This document shows positions 31,753 through 40,800 of a stretch of 64,000 nucleotides of DNA, one piece after another. Each line of letters starts with the position of its first letter. Position 1 is the stretch's first letter. The stretch is from Rhodococcoides fascians NBRC 12155 = LMG 3623 (lineage in GTDB: Bacteria > Actinomycetota > Actinomycetes > Mycobacteriales > Mycobacteriaceae). The stretch covers positions 310,001-374,000 of the forward strand of contig NZ_BCWW01000001.1 in NCBI RefSeq assembly GCF_001894785.1, written 5' to 3'. A program made the translations under genes and the position numbers. Under the pieces are notes generated by a model. The model searched no databases. It was not told where the DNA came from and worked only from the letters and a program-made list of their open reading frames with translations.

Positions 31753-32399
31753 TCATTGCCGACGACTCGGTACTGCTACGTGAGGGTGTTGCGCGTTTGT
31801 TGGTCGACTCCGGTGCCGAGGTGATCGGAAAAGTTGGTGACGCGGCGCAGCTGTTGACGCTGATGTCGTCCACCGAGCCGCTGCCCGACGTCTGCGTCAT
31901 CGACGTGCGGATGCCTCCGACATTTCTCGACGAGGGTCTGCGAGCGGCACTGGTCATTCGTGAGCGTTGGCCCGATGTCGGAGTACTGGTGCTCTCGCAG
32001 TACGTGGAGGAAAGGTATGCGGCAGAACTGATTCGGCAGAGCACGGACGGCGTCGGATATCTGCTGAAGGATCGCGTCGCCGATGTGGACGAATTCTCCG
32101 ACGCGGTGAAAACGGTCGCCGACGGCGGAACCGTCATCGATCCAGAAGTTGTGCAACAGATTTTGGCGCGCGCACCACGATCGGATCCACTCGACTCGCT
32201 GACACCGCGAGAGCGAGATGTGCTGACGGCGATGGCCGAAGGTAAGTCCAATGCCGGCATCGCCTCCACTCTGGTCGTAGGCCAAGCAGCCGTCGAGAAG
32301 CACATCGGAAACATCTTCGCCAAACTCGGATTGCTCGGCGACAGTGCGGATCACCGCCGGGTCATGGCAGTCCTACGATACCTGGGAGCTATTCGATGA
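31743..32399 (+). CDS. NarL/LuxR-type response regulator
   Basis: 218 residues from a GTG at 31743. Receiver: acidic pair ADD (6-8), phospho-acceptor Asp54 in VCVIDVRMP, Lys in GYLLKDR. LuxR-type HTH at about 150-215 (LTPRERDVLTAMAEGKSNAGIASTL...AVEKHIGNIFAKLGL). Overlaps the kinase gene and the DUF4097 gene, so all three are one unit. Probably activates its own operon. Confidence 0.93.
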   Translation: MRVIIADDSVLLREGVARLLVDSGAEVIGKVGDAAQLLTLMSSTEPLPDVCVIDVRMPPTFLDEGLRAALVIRERWPDVGVLVLSQYVEERYAAELIRQSTDGVGYLLKDRVADVDEFSDAVKTVADGGTVIDPEVVQQILARAPRSDPLDSLTPRERDVLTAMAEGKSNAGIASTLVVGQAAVEKHIGNIFAKLGLLGDSADHRRVMAVLRYLGAIR

Positions 32400-33175
32400 A
32401 TCGAATTCCATTGTTGCGCTACACGTTGGCGATCACCACAGCGGCCGTCGTGGTCGGTGCGGCCGGAGTAGGCACCACTGCGGCGATCGCGCTCGGTTTC
32501 TCCGTTCCGAAGACTCAGAACTACGACTACTCGGTAGATCACGCGATCGACGGCTCGCAGCTGACGGTGACGACCGGGTTCGCGCACCTGAAGTTCGTGC
32601 CCAGTCCCGATGATTCGCTGCATGTTCGAGCGCACGGGATCTACCGAGGGGACGCCCCCACGATCGACGTCGGTGCGGACGGGTCGAGCGTGGCTGTGGA
32701 ATGTTCCTACGGCAGGTACAAGACGTGCGACGCCGATGTCGAATTGCAGATACCCGCAGGTCTGACCCTCACGGTGAACGGTGCGGGCGGTGATGTCGTG
32801 CTGTCGGATGTCGGTGCAGACGTATCCGTCTCGACAGCGTCGGGATCGGTGTTCGCTCGTGGATCGGCGGGAGCCATCCGGGTCGACACACGGTTCGGCG
32901 ACGTGAAGATCAGTGATGCAACTGCGTCCATCGTGGATGTGAGCACGACGTTCGGCGAGATCAGCGTCGAATCGCGTACTGCACCGGAATCGGTCAAGGC
33001 GCACAACGTGATCGGCCACACGACGATCGGGCTTCCGCCCGCCGACTTCTATGCCGTCGACGCGGCATCCGACAAAGGCGACGTCGTCGTCGACGTGATC
33101 AACGACCCCAGATCGCCGAAGACGGTCTCCGCCACCAGCGAGGAAGGGCAAATCACGGTGCGGGCACGTCAGTGA
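32396..33175 (+). CDS. DUF4097 beta-strand-repeat protein, membrane-anchored
   Basis: 259 residues. One N-terminal membrane helix (8-35), then an extracytoplasmic beta-helix-like domain of short Val/Gly/Ser/Asp strands (SDVGADVSVSTASGSVFARGSAGAIRVDTRFGDVKI pattern), typical DUF4097/LiaG-like repeats. Often found with LiaS/LiaR-like two-component systems. ATGA overlap with the response regulator. Role likely in envelope-stress sensing; unproven. Confidence 0.85.
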   Translation: MNRIPLLRYTLAITTAAVVVGAAGVGTTAAIALGFSVPKTQNYDYSVDHAIDGSQLTVTTGFAHLKFVPSPDDSLHVRAHGIYRGDAPTIDVGADGSSVAVECSYGRYKTCDADVELQIPAGLTLTVNGAGGDVVLSDVGADVSVSTASGSVFARGSAGAIRVDTRFGDVKISDATASIVDVSTTFGEISVESRTAPESVKAHNVIGHTTIGLPPADFYAVDAASDKGDVVVDVINDPRSPKTVSATSEEGQITVRARQ

Positions 33176-34389
33176 CTGCGCCGCCACGCACTGAACGACC
33201 GGACCGAGGATGTGGTGGGACGCGTCAGCCAGGGCCATGGATGCAATTCGACCGGGGCGATGGCGTCGGCGATGCGAGAGAAACCGGGAACAGGTGCCCA
33301 GGTGGCGGCCAGAGACCGTCCGGAAAGCTCCTCCGATACTCGGCCGCGACGTACCTCCAACGGCCGGGTCGACGCGATCTCGCCGAGAGTCTCGGCTAGG
33401 AACACCAGTCGCTTTCCGGACAGCCGAAGCTTCTGCAGGAGTGGTTCGTCGAACACGAAGACGGCGGGTCGCTCGAAATTCGCAGCCATGGCGGGGTCTG
33501 TGGTGCCGAGCGATTCGGCGGTCAGCCAGACCTGTTCTGCACCATCACCTTCCATGCTCGCAGGGCCCGCGGGTACCGGTGCCTTGTTGAGATCGGGTCC
33601 GTCGACTGCCGGTCCGAGATCGTCGTCGGGCCAATTCTCGATGGGGCAGGCGTCTTTCAGCGCGCAGTTGCGGCACAGGGATGGTGCGCGCTTGTTCACC
33701 TGCCACCGACTGAAGCCGTACACCTTGCCGCTTCCGGTACCGACCGTCCATTGCCAACCCAGTCGATTGGCCGCCCGTGAGCCGTCGAGCAAGTGGGTGA
33801 ACATCTCGTCCTCGCCGTCGCGCCATGTCGCGCCGGCACGCACAGCCCATTGGGACGCCAGCCACATGCGTGTTTGGTTGACGAGCCAACCGTCACTGTG
33901 CAATTCGCCCACCACCGTGGACATGCAGTTCATCTCGTCGGGCCAGGGTTCGGAAGTCCAGTTGTGCGGTCGTGGTTGTTCACGACGAAGGGATCTCCCC
34001 AGATCGGTTCCGACGCGGGCATAGAGGTGGCGGGCGTATTCCTGCCACATGAGTTCGTCCCGGTACCGCGTGCGATCGCGCGCAGGGGCGTCCGCTACGG
34101 CGTCCCACACCTCACGGAGAGTGAGCAGACCGTGCCGGATGTACGGCGACATTCGACTGGCTCCACGACGATTCGCAGGAAGGACAGTGCTGCGGTCGCG
34201 GGCGTAGCCGGTGATGTCCAGACCGGCCAGCGCCATGTCGGCGGCCGACTGTCCGCCGCGAATGCCGCCGGCGGCAATCCCGTCCGGCCGCTCGAGCGTC
34301 AGGTCGCCCAGATGCTCGGCAACCCAGGAAACGACGTCGTCGGTGGTGAAGCCGTCGGCGATCGACGGGGGAGCGGGGAGCTGGGACAT
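33169..34389 (-). CDS. Photolyase/cryptochrome-like FAD protein with Cys cluster, apparently domain-permuted
   Basis: 406 residues from the ATG at 34389. Residues 70-230 carry the photolyase FAD-binding core: RRGASRMSPYIRHGLLTLREVW (74-95), DELMWQEYARHLYAR (111-125), NRLGWQWTVGTGS (208-220). Cys155, Cys239, Cys242 and Cys248 (CRNCALKDAC) could bind an Fe-S cluster, as in Fe-S bacterial cryptochromes/photolyases. Residues 308-380 (AVFVFDEPLLQKLRLSGKRL, LEVRRG) look like the alpha/beta antenna domain that is normally N-terminal. DNA repair or light sensing is inferred. Tail-to-tail with the DUF4097 gene. Confidence 0.8.
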   Translation of the reverse strand: MSQLPAPPSIADGFTTDDVVSWVAEHLGDLTLERPDGIAAGGIRGGQSAADMALAGLDITGYARDRSTVLPANRRGASRMSPYIRHGLLTLREVWDAVADAPARDRTRYRDELMWQEYARHLYARVGTDLGRSLRREQPRPHNWTSEPWPDEMNCMSTVVGELHSDGWLVNQTRMWLASQWAVRAGATWRDGEDEMFTHLLDGSRAANRLGWQWTVGTGSGKVYGFSRWQVNKRAPSLCRNCALKDACPIENWPDDDLGPAVDGPDLNKAPVPAGPASMEGDGAEQVWLTAESLGTTDPAMAANFERPAVFVFDEPLLQKLRLSGKRLVFLAETLGEIASTRPLEVRRGRVSEELSGRSLAATWAPVPGFSRIADAIAPVELHPWPWLTRPTTSSVRSFSAWRRSH

Positions 34390-34431
34390 GCACCCGGACT
34401 TCCCCGTCGGCACGAAAGAGAAACGCCGAGA

Positions 34432-34719
34432 TCAGGGACGTGGCAGGCGACGGTGGAGCGGGTTCGACGTCGTCGGGCTCGCCGCCCGCCCCTGCTGTGG
34501 GATAGACGTGACTACCGTCGGTGAGTCGGCGGTGGCCCGCGAGGCGTCGTGTGCCTTCATCGCAGCGCTGTTCCCCCTGCCGAGGGCAGGAGACGAAATC
34601 CGGCGTGCAGCTGTTTCGCCGCACTCCGGGCACGTCACCTGGGAGGGGACATCGGCCATGGAGAATCTCTGCTCGACGGGTTCGCAACGCTGTGTGCAGC
34701 GAAAGCTGTAGGTGGGCAC
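34432..34719 (-). CDS. fmdB: FmdB-family zinc-ribbon protein
   Basis: 95 residues from a GTG at 34719. The N-terminal PTYSFRCTQRCEPVEQRFSMADVPSQVTCPECGE is the FmdB putative regulatory zinc ribbon (C-x3-C ... C-x2-C), followed by a disordered tail. FmdB was named as a regulator of formamidase; here the formamidase gene fmdA diverges 140 bp away. The zinc-binding Cys pairs are intact. Confidence 0.85.
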   Translation of the reverse strand: MPTYSFRCTQRCEPVEQRFSMADVPSQVTCPECGETAARRISSPALGRGNSAAMKAHDASRATADSPTVVTSIPQQGRAASPTTSNPLHRRLPRP

Positions 34720-34859
34720 GCACACGAGGGTAGCGTGAGATGTCGTGTCAGTGGCGTTCCGGCGCAACGTCATACAACATTTACACGTCATACCGGGCCG
34801 AATGCACCACGACGGTGCAATGATCGACGCAGGAGAATCCGCGCAACCGGAGGTGCCTC

Positions 34860-36113
34860 GTGCCCGAACTGCTGTTTCCGCTCGACTCGACGAAGAGTTT
34901 CACCGAACAGGAGATCGTCGGTCACAACCGATGGCATCCCGACATACCGGCCGCGGTCACAGTGAAGCCCGGTACGTCCTTTCGGGCGCATTGCCGTGAA
35001 TGGTTCGACGGGGCCATCCACAACAACGATTCCGCCGAGGACATTCTGAATGCGCCGCTCAACAACGTGCACACGTTGTCCGGGCCGTTCCACATCGAGG
35101 GAGCCGAGCCCGGGGACCTGCTGATCGTCGATATTCTCGACGTCGGTCCGATCCCGCAGGAAGATTCGGGCCCACTGGCCGGTCAGGGCTGGGGATACAC
35201 GGGGATCTTCGCCAAGCAGAACGGTGGCGGATTCCTCACTGATCGATTCCCCGACGCGTACAAGGCGATCTGGGACTTTTCCGGCCAGACCACCACATCT
35301 CGCCACGTTCCGCACGTGAAGTACACCGGCATCACTCATCCCGGCCTGATGGGAACCGCGCCATCGGCTGCTCTGCTGGCCAAGTGGAACGCCCGTGAAG
35401 GTGCTCTGATCGCCACCGATCCCCATCGTGTTCCGCCACTGGCTTTGGCACCCGAACTCGACGGGGCAATTCTGGGATCGTTGAGCGGCGACGAGTTCTC
35501 GCGTGTCGCAGGCGAAGCCGCACGTACGGCACCGCCACGAGAGAACGGTGGCAATCAGGACATAAAGAATCTCACCAAGGGCACTCGCGTCTTCTATCCG
35601 GTGTTCGTACCGGGGGCGAAGTTGTCGTTCGGAGACTTGCACTTCTCGCAGGGTGACGGGGAGATCACCTTCTGTGGTGCCATCGAAATGGGCGGTTTCA
35701 TGGACCTGCACGTCGACCTGATCAAGGGCGGCATGGACACGTACGGGGTCAGTGAAAACGCGATCTTCATGCCAGGAAACACCGCACCGCAGTACTCGGA
35801 ATGGATTGCCTTCTCGGGCATTTCGGTCACCGTCGACGGCGAGCAGAAGTATCTGGACTCCGACCTGTCCTACCAGAACGCCTGCATGCATGCGATCGAC
35901 TACCTCACCAAATTCGGATACAGCCCCGAGCAGGCGTACCTGCTGCTGGGCTCGGCCCCGATCGAGGGACGCCTGTCCGGAGTGGTCGACATACCCAACT
36001 CCTGTGCCACCGTGTACATCCCCACCGCAATCTTCGATTTCCCGATAGCGCCGTCCGCCAGCGGGCCGTTCCAAATCGACCCGGGAATGGGGGCACCGAG
36101 AGCGCAGTTCTGA
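34860..36113 (+). CDS. fmdA: Formamidase
   Basis: 417 residues, full length for the acetamidase/formamidase family. Hydrolyses formamide to formate and ammonia in the cytoplasm. Family stretches: PGTSFRAHCREWFDGAIHNNDSAEDI, GPFHIEGAEPGDLLIVDILDVGP, HPGLMGTAPS, and MGGFMDLHVDLIKGGMDTYG. GTG start at 34860 preceded by GGAGGTG. Paired with fmdB in divergent orientation, typical for nitrogen-scavenging loci. Confidence 0.93.
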   Translation: MPELLFPLDSTKSFTEQEIVGHNRWHPDIPAAVTVKPGTSFRAHCREWFDGAIHNNDSAEDILNAPLNNVHTLSGPFHIEGAEPGDLLIVDILDVGPIPQEDSGPLAGQGWGYTGIFAKQNGGGFLTDRFPDAYKAIWDFSGQTTTSRHVPHVKYTGITHPGLMGTAPSAALLAKWNAREGALIATDPHRVPPLALAPELDGAILGSLSGDEFSRVAGEAARTAPPRENGGNQDIKNLTKGTRVFYPVFVPGAKLSFGDLHFSQGDGEITFCGAIEMGGFMDLHVDLIKGGMDTYGVSENAIFMPGNTAPQYSEWIAFSGISVTVDGEQKYLDSDLSYQNACMHAIDYLTKFGYSPEQAYLLLGSAPIEGRLSGVVDIPNSCATVYIPTAIFDFPIAPSASGPFQIDPGMGAPRAQF

Positions 36114-36128
36114 TTGAGTTTGCTTGAT

Positions 36129-36626
36129 ATGTCGCAACTGTGGATGCTCGAGGACATGGAACCGTGGCCTGACGAGCCTGCCGTAGGCGCGGTGTTTTCT
36201 CCCACCACGTACTGGGCGTCACCCGACCAGATGGACCTGCCGGCGCAAATGTGTGCCGAGGTGCCGGCTCGGGTCGAGGCCGTCACTGTGGACGGGCGAA
36301 CGGAGTGGGTAGCGCATCTCGGGAACGGCTTCACCACGATGATGGGCGACGGCGGCCTGGTCGGTGATGTGACGTTACACGGCTGCCTGGTGTGGGACAG
36401 GTATCTGTGGTTGGACTTTCGGACGCGGCCGCGAGGCACCCTCCGCATCCATGATCGGGCCGGTCTTCTCGTGCAACGACGGGAATTGATCCCGACGCGA
36501 CATCCCGGCGCGTTCAGTGTGACGTACAGCGGTGCGCTGGAGTACCACGAAAGGGATTCAATACCTGCGGGATTCGGAGTTCGATGGAAAGCATCGACTG
36601 TCGAGACCGTTGCATCGACTGGTTGA
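36129..36626 (+). CDS. Hypothetical protein downstream of formamidase
   Basis: 165 residues, no signal peptide, not recognised. Trp/Asp-rich, with strand-like DVTLHGCLVWDRYLWLDFRTRPRGTLRIHD in the middle and a polar C-terminus. Starts 15 bp after fmdA, so is likely co-transcribed. An ATG at 36114 five codons earlier is also possible. No function proposed. Confidence 0.6.
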   Translation: MSQLWMLEDMEPWPDEPAVGAVFSPTTYWASPDQMDLPAQMCAEVPARVEAVTVDGRTEWVAHLGNGFTTMMGDGGLVGDVTLHGCLVWDRYLWLDFRTRPRGTLRIHDRAGLLVQRRELIPTRHPGAFSVTYSGALEYHERDSIPAGFGVRWKASTVETVASTG

Positions 36627-36632
36627 GGTATC

Positions 36633-37232
36633 TCAGTCGATGTGCTGGTCGTAGTTCACGGTGATGATCTGGTCGACGCGGACCGGCGACGAATCGATAT
36701 CTGTGAGCGCGAGAAGGTCCGCAACAGCATCCCTGCTGCCCCCGATATAGGCACAGGGGAAGTCGAAGTGCTGAGCTACACACCACGCGTGGTCGTTGGG
36801 CCACCACAGATTCGGTGACAACCCACGGAGGGTGTCCGTTGCGCGTTCGATCGGGCCCCTCAACAGGAAATAGTTGTAGCCGGCGATTTCCGCGGTCGGT
36901 GCCGTTACGCGAATGTCATCGAGTGCCGTGTTGCCTTCCCAGACGGCGAACCAGCATTCGTCGGGTGTTTTCGTGCTTCGAGCGAGAACCTCGGTGATGG
37001 ATGCCAGCTGAACATGCCAGGCTGCAACGGTTTTCGCCCGCGAAAGGAGATTCGGCGTGCCGTTGCGCCCGGGATACTGGATGCGGGCATAGGCGTCGAA
37101 CACAGTGGGGACCAGCGAGCCCACTGTGGTTGTGGCGACGCCGTCGAGGTTGTAGTCCACCCACTCTGCTTCCGAGACATCCTGTTGCAGATCGTTATCC
37201 GACCATTCCGCCCGATCGGTTTTCGATTCCAT
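36633..37232 (-). CDS. Hypothetical cytosolic protein
   Basis: 199 residues from the ATG at 37232. The C-terminal LWWPNDHAWCVAQHFDFPCAYIGGSRDAVADLLA is a stretch I recall from conserved actinobacterial proteins of unknown function. No catalytic motif seen. Converges with the previous gene, 6 bp apart. Confidence 0.7.
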   Translation of the reverse strand: MESKTDRAEWSDNDLQQDVSEAEWVDYNLDGVATTTVGSLVPTVFDAYARIQYPGRNGTPNLLSRAKTVAAWHVQLASITEVLARSTKTPDECWFAVWEGNTALDDIRVTAPTAEIAGYNYFLLRGPIERATDTLRGLSPNLWWPNDHAWCVAQHFDFPCAYIGGSRDAVADLLALTDIDSSPVRVDQIITVNYDQHID

Positions 37233-37292
37233 ATACCCGACGCTACCGACATCCGGTGTGGATTGGTCGACCCATCTCGCAAGCAAAGATGG

Positions 37293-37793
37293 CTAGGTGA
37301 CGGATCCTGCCTGCCCGCTGCGCCCAGTCCACAGCGCTGCGAGCGTTGCGCCTGTTGGGATCATGAAAGCTGCGTACGGTGCCGCAACCGCCCACTGCTC
37401 CACCGAGGACAATTCGGGGCTCCAGCTGTCCGGGTCGCGAAGGGCTGAATCGCCGACGATGGCAATAATCGAATTCAGCACCATCAACAGGTAGAAGGCC
37501 ATCGCCAGCGCCAATCCAACGGTTGCATACCAGCGGGCGTGACGAAGACGGCCGGGGGAGGCAAGCTCGAAGCCTCCGTTTACGGAGAAAAAGGCAGCTG
37601 GAATGAGAATGACCAATCCGGCTGCCGTAGTGATATTCCAGGTGCTCACGACGTCGCCGACGTCGCCGATGGCGTCGTTGCCGATGCCCAGCGCGCCAGC
37701 AGCCAAGCTGAGGCACCACCAGGCGAGGGGAAGACTTCCCGCCACGATCACCGAGCGACGGACTCCGCTCGTGCGATTCGGAATCGTCAGCAT
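37293..37793 (-). CDS. Four-TM membrane protein
   Basis: 166 residues from the ATG at 37793 with four hydrophobic helices (about 12-35, 50-70, 90-115, 135-155). No signature motif. It lies 60 bp upstream of and on the same strand as the preceding hypothetical. Function unknown. Confidence 0.65.
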   Translation of the reverse strand: MLTIPNRTSGVRRSVIVAGSLPLAWWCLSLAAGALGIGNDAIGDVGDVVSTWNITTAAGLVILIPAAFFSVNGGFELASPGRLRHARWYATVGLALAMAFYLLMVLNSIIAIVGDSALRDPDSWSPELSSVEQWAVAAPYAAFMIPTGATLAALWTGRSGQAGSVT

Positions 37794-37913
37794 GCTTTCA
37801 TCCTCTACCAGTGTCACCGTGCAGATGTCCGGTTCGGGGCCCGGGGGCATTCGTCATTATGTTGTCGCACGTGCGTTCGAAAACTTGTCGGTGGGTCGCG
37901 GTAGATTCTGTTC

Positions 37914-39818
37914 ATGCTTTCGGGGGACGGCGGATCAGGGGTGGACGGCATCGAAACGGTGCCTCCTGCCCCCGTCGTGTCCGACCCTGTCTTGGCGGGG
38001 TTGGTCGAGGCGGTGGAGTCGGCGGTTGCCGAGTTGGCGGGGCAGGCGTCGGTGTCGTGGTCGAACGCCGACCGGCGTGCGGTGATCCAACGCATGGAAG
38101 AGCTCACCAGATCGGTGACCGCCTACTCGCACACCTGGCTCAACGAGCTGATCTCACAACACGGCCTCGACGTGTATCCGGGTTCGGTGCCGTGCTCGGT
38201 GGCATGGATGCTGCGAATCACCCCGCGAACAGCCGGGGCGCGAGTACGTCTGGCCGCGGAGTTGGGTGACCGCACCGCACTGTCCGGCGAACCGCTACCG
38301 CCTTTGCTGCCACACACCGCTGCAGCGGTGCGGGCAGGGTTGCTCGATGCCCAGCACGTGCAGATGATCCGCGAATTCTTCCGGCACCTACCGTCGAGTG
38401 TGGATCCGCAGACCCGCGATCGCGCCGAACAGCAGTTGGTCGGTCTCGCCTCGACCCGACGGCCCGACGACTTCGCACCACTGGTGGCGCATCTGGACTC
38501 GATCCTCGACCCCGACGGCGACTTCGACGAGAACGAAGACGAAGACGAAGACAAGAACGCGAAGCCGAGGCCACGGAAACGGGATGCGTTCTTCTACCTC
38601 GGTGAGCAGGGTTCCGACGGAATGTCCGAGGGGAAGTTCTGCGTCGACTCGGAGCTCCGGGCCTACCTCGAAGCCCTGTTCTCGAAAGCCGCGAAGCCGG
38701 GGGTGAACAATCCTGCAGACCCGACATCGATCGTCCACGAGGATGAACGTGACGACGACAAATACGAGGCCGACGGTGATGACAACGGCGGGAACGGCAG
38801 CGCTACTACGCCGACGCCCGAGCCCTTTCCTGGCGATGCCGGGTCCAGTCATGCGGGCTTGTGGGATGAGACGAACTACTACAGTGACGACGACTGCGGT
38901 GACGAGGATTGCTGCGATGACGACTGCGGCGAGTGCGACGGTGACGACTGTGGTTGCGGCACAGGGTCCGACGGCACAGCTGCAGCCAAGGACGCAGCGG
39001 CACCCAAGGACACCAAGGACACCAACGACACCAACGACACCAACGACACCAACGACACCAACGACGATGCCGGCTCCGGCAGCGCTGCTGAACCCGGCGG
39101 CCACGCCGACGCCGACGCATCGGACACCGCTGCTCGCGACGCTGCCGCCGCGCGGGATCTACGCACCCAGAACGAACGCCGTCATGATGCCCTGAAGATG
39201 GCGCTCCGGCACACCCTCGCCTCCGGCACCCTCGGCACCCACCGCGGGCTGCCCGTCACCGCCATCGTCACCATGAGTTTGAACAATCTCGAATCAGGCT
39301 GCGGCTACGCCATGACCGCCACCGGATCACGCGTCTCGATCCGCGACGCCATCCGCATGGCCTCGCACGCCCACCACTACCTCACCATCTTCGACGACAA
39401 CGGCAGAGCCCTCTACCTCGGCCGATCCAAACGCATCGCCTCCGCCGACCAACGCATCGTCCTCATCGCCCGCGACCGCGGCTGCAGCTTCCCCTCCTGC
39501 ACCCGACCCGCAACCTGGTGCCAAGCGCACCACCTCGACGACTGGGTCGAGGGCGGACCCACCGACATCGACTCCCTGACCTTCGGATGCGACATGCACC
39601 ACGCACTCGTCGGCACCGGACCCGGAAAGTGGGCAACCACCAAAACCACAGCAGGACATCGCTATCCGGGCCGCACCCTGTGGCATCCACCGACCGGAAT
39701 GGACCCCAAGCGCCGTGGGCTGATCAACCACGCACACCACCCCGAGGAGGTGCTCTACCCACCCGACCACCACAACACCCGCGACACAGGCGACGAAGAA
39801 CCACGACAACCCGCCTGA
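37914..39818 (+). CDS. DUF222/13E12-type protein with C-terminal HNH nuclease
   Basis: 634 residues. DUF222 helical region at about 20-180, a long acidic low-complexity insert (about 200-410, including CGDEDCCDDDCGECDGDDCGCG and a Thr-Asn-Asp repeat), then DUF222 end and an HNH endonuclease domain (CSFPSCTRPATWCQAHH...DWVEGGPTDIDSLTFGCDMHHALV, about 520-565). This family is multicopy in mycolate actinobacteria and linked to mobile DNA; its role is unsettled. The insert is more than three times as long as usual linkers. Confidence 0.88.
   Translation: MLSGDGGSGVDGIETVPPAPVVSDPVLAGLVEAVESAVAELAGQASVSWSNADRRAVIQRMEELTRSVTAYSHTWLNELISQHGLDVYPGSVPCSVAWMLRITPRTAGARVRLAAELGDRTALSGEPLPPLLPHTAAAVRAGLLDAQHVQMIREFFRHLPSSVDPQTRDRAEQQLVGLASTRRPDDFAPLVAHLDSILDPDGDFDENEDEDEDKNAKPRPRKRDAFFYLGEQGSDGMSEGKFCVDSELRAYLEALFSKAAKPGVNNPADPTSIVHEDERDDDKYEADGDDNGGNGSATTPTPEPFPGDAGSSHAGLWDETNYYSDDDCGDEDCCDDDCGECDGDDCGCGTGSDGTAAAKDAAAPKDTKDTNDTNDTNDTNDTNDDAGSGSAAEPGGHADADASDTAARDAAAARDLRTQNERRHDALKMALRHTLASGTLGTHRGLPVTAIVTMSLNNLESGCGYAMTATGSRVSIRDAIRMASHAHHYLTIFDDNGRALYLGRSKRIASADQRIVLIARDRGCSFPSCTRPATWCQAHHLDDWVEGGPTDIDSLTFGCDMHHALVGTGPGKWATTKTTAGHRYPGRTLWHPPTGMDPKRRGLINHAHHPEEVLYPPDHHNTRDTGDEEPRQPA
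39006..39065 (+). repeat. 9-bp tandem repeat inside the DUF222 gene
   Basis: Six 9-bp units (AASGACACC) plus a partial, encoding KDT-KDT-NDT-NDT-NDT-NDT-ND in frame. A simple-sequence tract able to change length by slippage without frameshift. Confidence 0.85.
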
Positions 39819-39936
39819 CGACCCACACAAGCGTCAGGGCACAGCTCTGTCTGTTGTCAGTACATCGCGACCGCCCGCACCGGCGTGCGCGAAAAATAGG
39901 AGGGCTCCCGAGTCGGCGCCCGCGTACGGTAACCCG

Positions 39937-40293
39937 ATGATGGTTCTCGCGAGCAGGACTGCGGAGTTGTCGCCGCCGGTCTTCTTCGTCTGGAAGGCAC
40001 TGATGCGCCCAGACTTGCATCCGAAGAATCAAGGGTTCGCCTGGCCGGTGATGTTCGAGGGTGCCGCTCTGCCGCGCATCGTCGAGAGTAGTGAGTTCGA
40101 CCGCGTGGTGTGGAGCTCGCCGTGGCCGAGTCTTCCCGACATCCTGGTGCAGTTCGATCTGACCGCAGCAACCCGACTTCGCTGGACGCTGTTGGCCCAC
40201 ACACCCGCCCCCAACCCGCAGACGGTTGAATGGCTCCGCGACCAGGTAAGCCATCTGATCAACATCGACCTACGCAATGCGACTGGACACTGA
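39937..40293 (+). CDS. SRPBCC-like protein
   Basis: 118 residues. SPPVFFVWKALMRPDLHPKNQGFAWPVM and LRWTLL strand patterns resemble short SRPBCC/START proteins, but ligand residues are not diagnostic. ATG at 39937 or 39940. The 118 bp before it show no gene. It converges with a small membrane peptide gene, 4 bp apart. Confidence 0.65.
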   Translation: MMVLASRTAELSPPVFFVWKALMRPDLHPKNQGFAWPVMFEGAALPRIVESSEFDRVVWSSPWPSLPDILVQFDLTAATRLRWTLLAHTPAPNPQTVEWLRDQVSHLINIDLRNATGH

Positions 40294-40297
40294 ACTC

Positions 40298-40495
40298 TCA
40301 GCTGTTGCCGCCGTTCACCCCATACGGATAGCGCTTCCCGACTGCGAACCACAGGATCGGGCCGACGATGGGCAGGATCAGTGTCACCACTACCCATGCC
40401 AGCTTGATGAGCCAGTTGGAGCCTGTGTCACGGACGATCGACACGAGAGCAATGCCGAAGAGAGCCAATGCAATCGCGCCGCCGGCAGAAGTCAT
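40298..40495 (-). CDS. PLDc_N-type small membrane protein
   Basis: 65 residues, two membrane helices (6-22, 29-50). DTGSNWLIKLAWVVVTLILPIVGPILWFAVGKR matches the phospholipase-D N-terminal (PLDc_N) peptide family, in which the P-x-x-GxxxWF turn is conserved. No catalytic part. Divergent from a second PLDc_N-like gene 62 bp away. Confidence 0.8.
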   Translation of the reverse strand: MTSAGGAIALALFGIALVSIVRDTGSNWLIKLAWVVVTLILPIVGPILWFAVGKRYPYGVNGGNS

Positions 40496-40557
40496 GGTCG
40501 CACCTTATGCCTGCGTCGTGGCTAGTCTTGCCCTGAGGTGAAAGGAGTCGGAAGACC

Positions 40558-40800
40558 ATGGATGCTGACGGTAACCCGGCTCTGCCGTTATGGTTTGATC
40601 TCGCATGGATGGCTGGGATCGTGTTGTGGCTGCTACTCGTCGGTGTCGCATGGGTGTCGATTCTTCGGAGCAATCAGGCTCGTCGGGGATCCGCGTTCTG
40701 GTGGTGTCTGCTCGTGTTGCTGATGCCCATCTCAGGCGCACTGATATGGTTCGTCGCTCGCCCGCGTAAGCCCGATACAGATCAACGGTTGAGTTCGTAG
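40558..40800 (+). CDS. PLDc_N-like small membrane protein
   Basis: 80 residues, two helices (14-34, 46-64). ARRGSAFWWCLLVLLMPISGALIWFVARPRKP follows the same P-x-x-G-x-x-x-WF pattern as its divergent neighbour. Its 3' end overlaps the opposing GNAT gene by 19 bp. Function of such peptides is unknown. Confidence 0.7.
   Translation: MDADGNPALPLWFDLAWMAGIVLWLLLVGVAWVSILRSNQARRGSAFWWCLLVLLMPISGALIWFVARPRKPDTDQRLSS

Noticed and set aside
39006..39065. Possible CRISPR-like repeats
   Set aside because: Contiguous 9-bp units without spacers, in frame inside a coding gene; no cas genes in the window.
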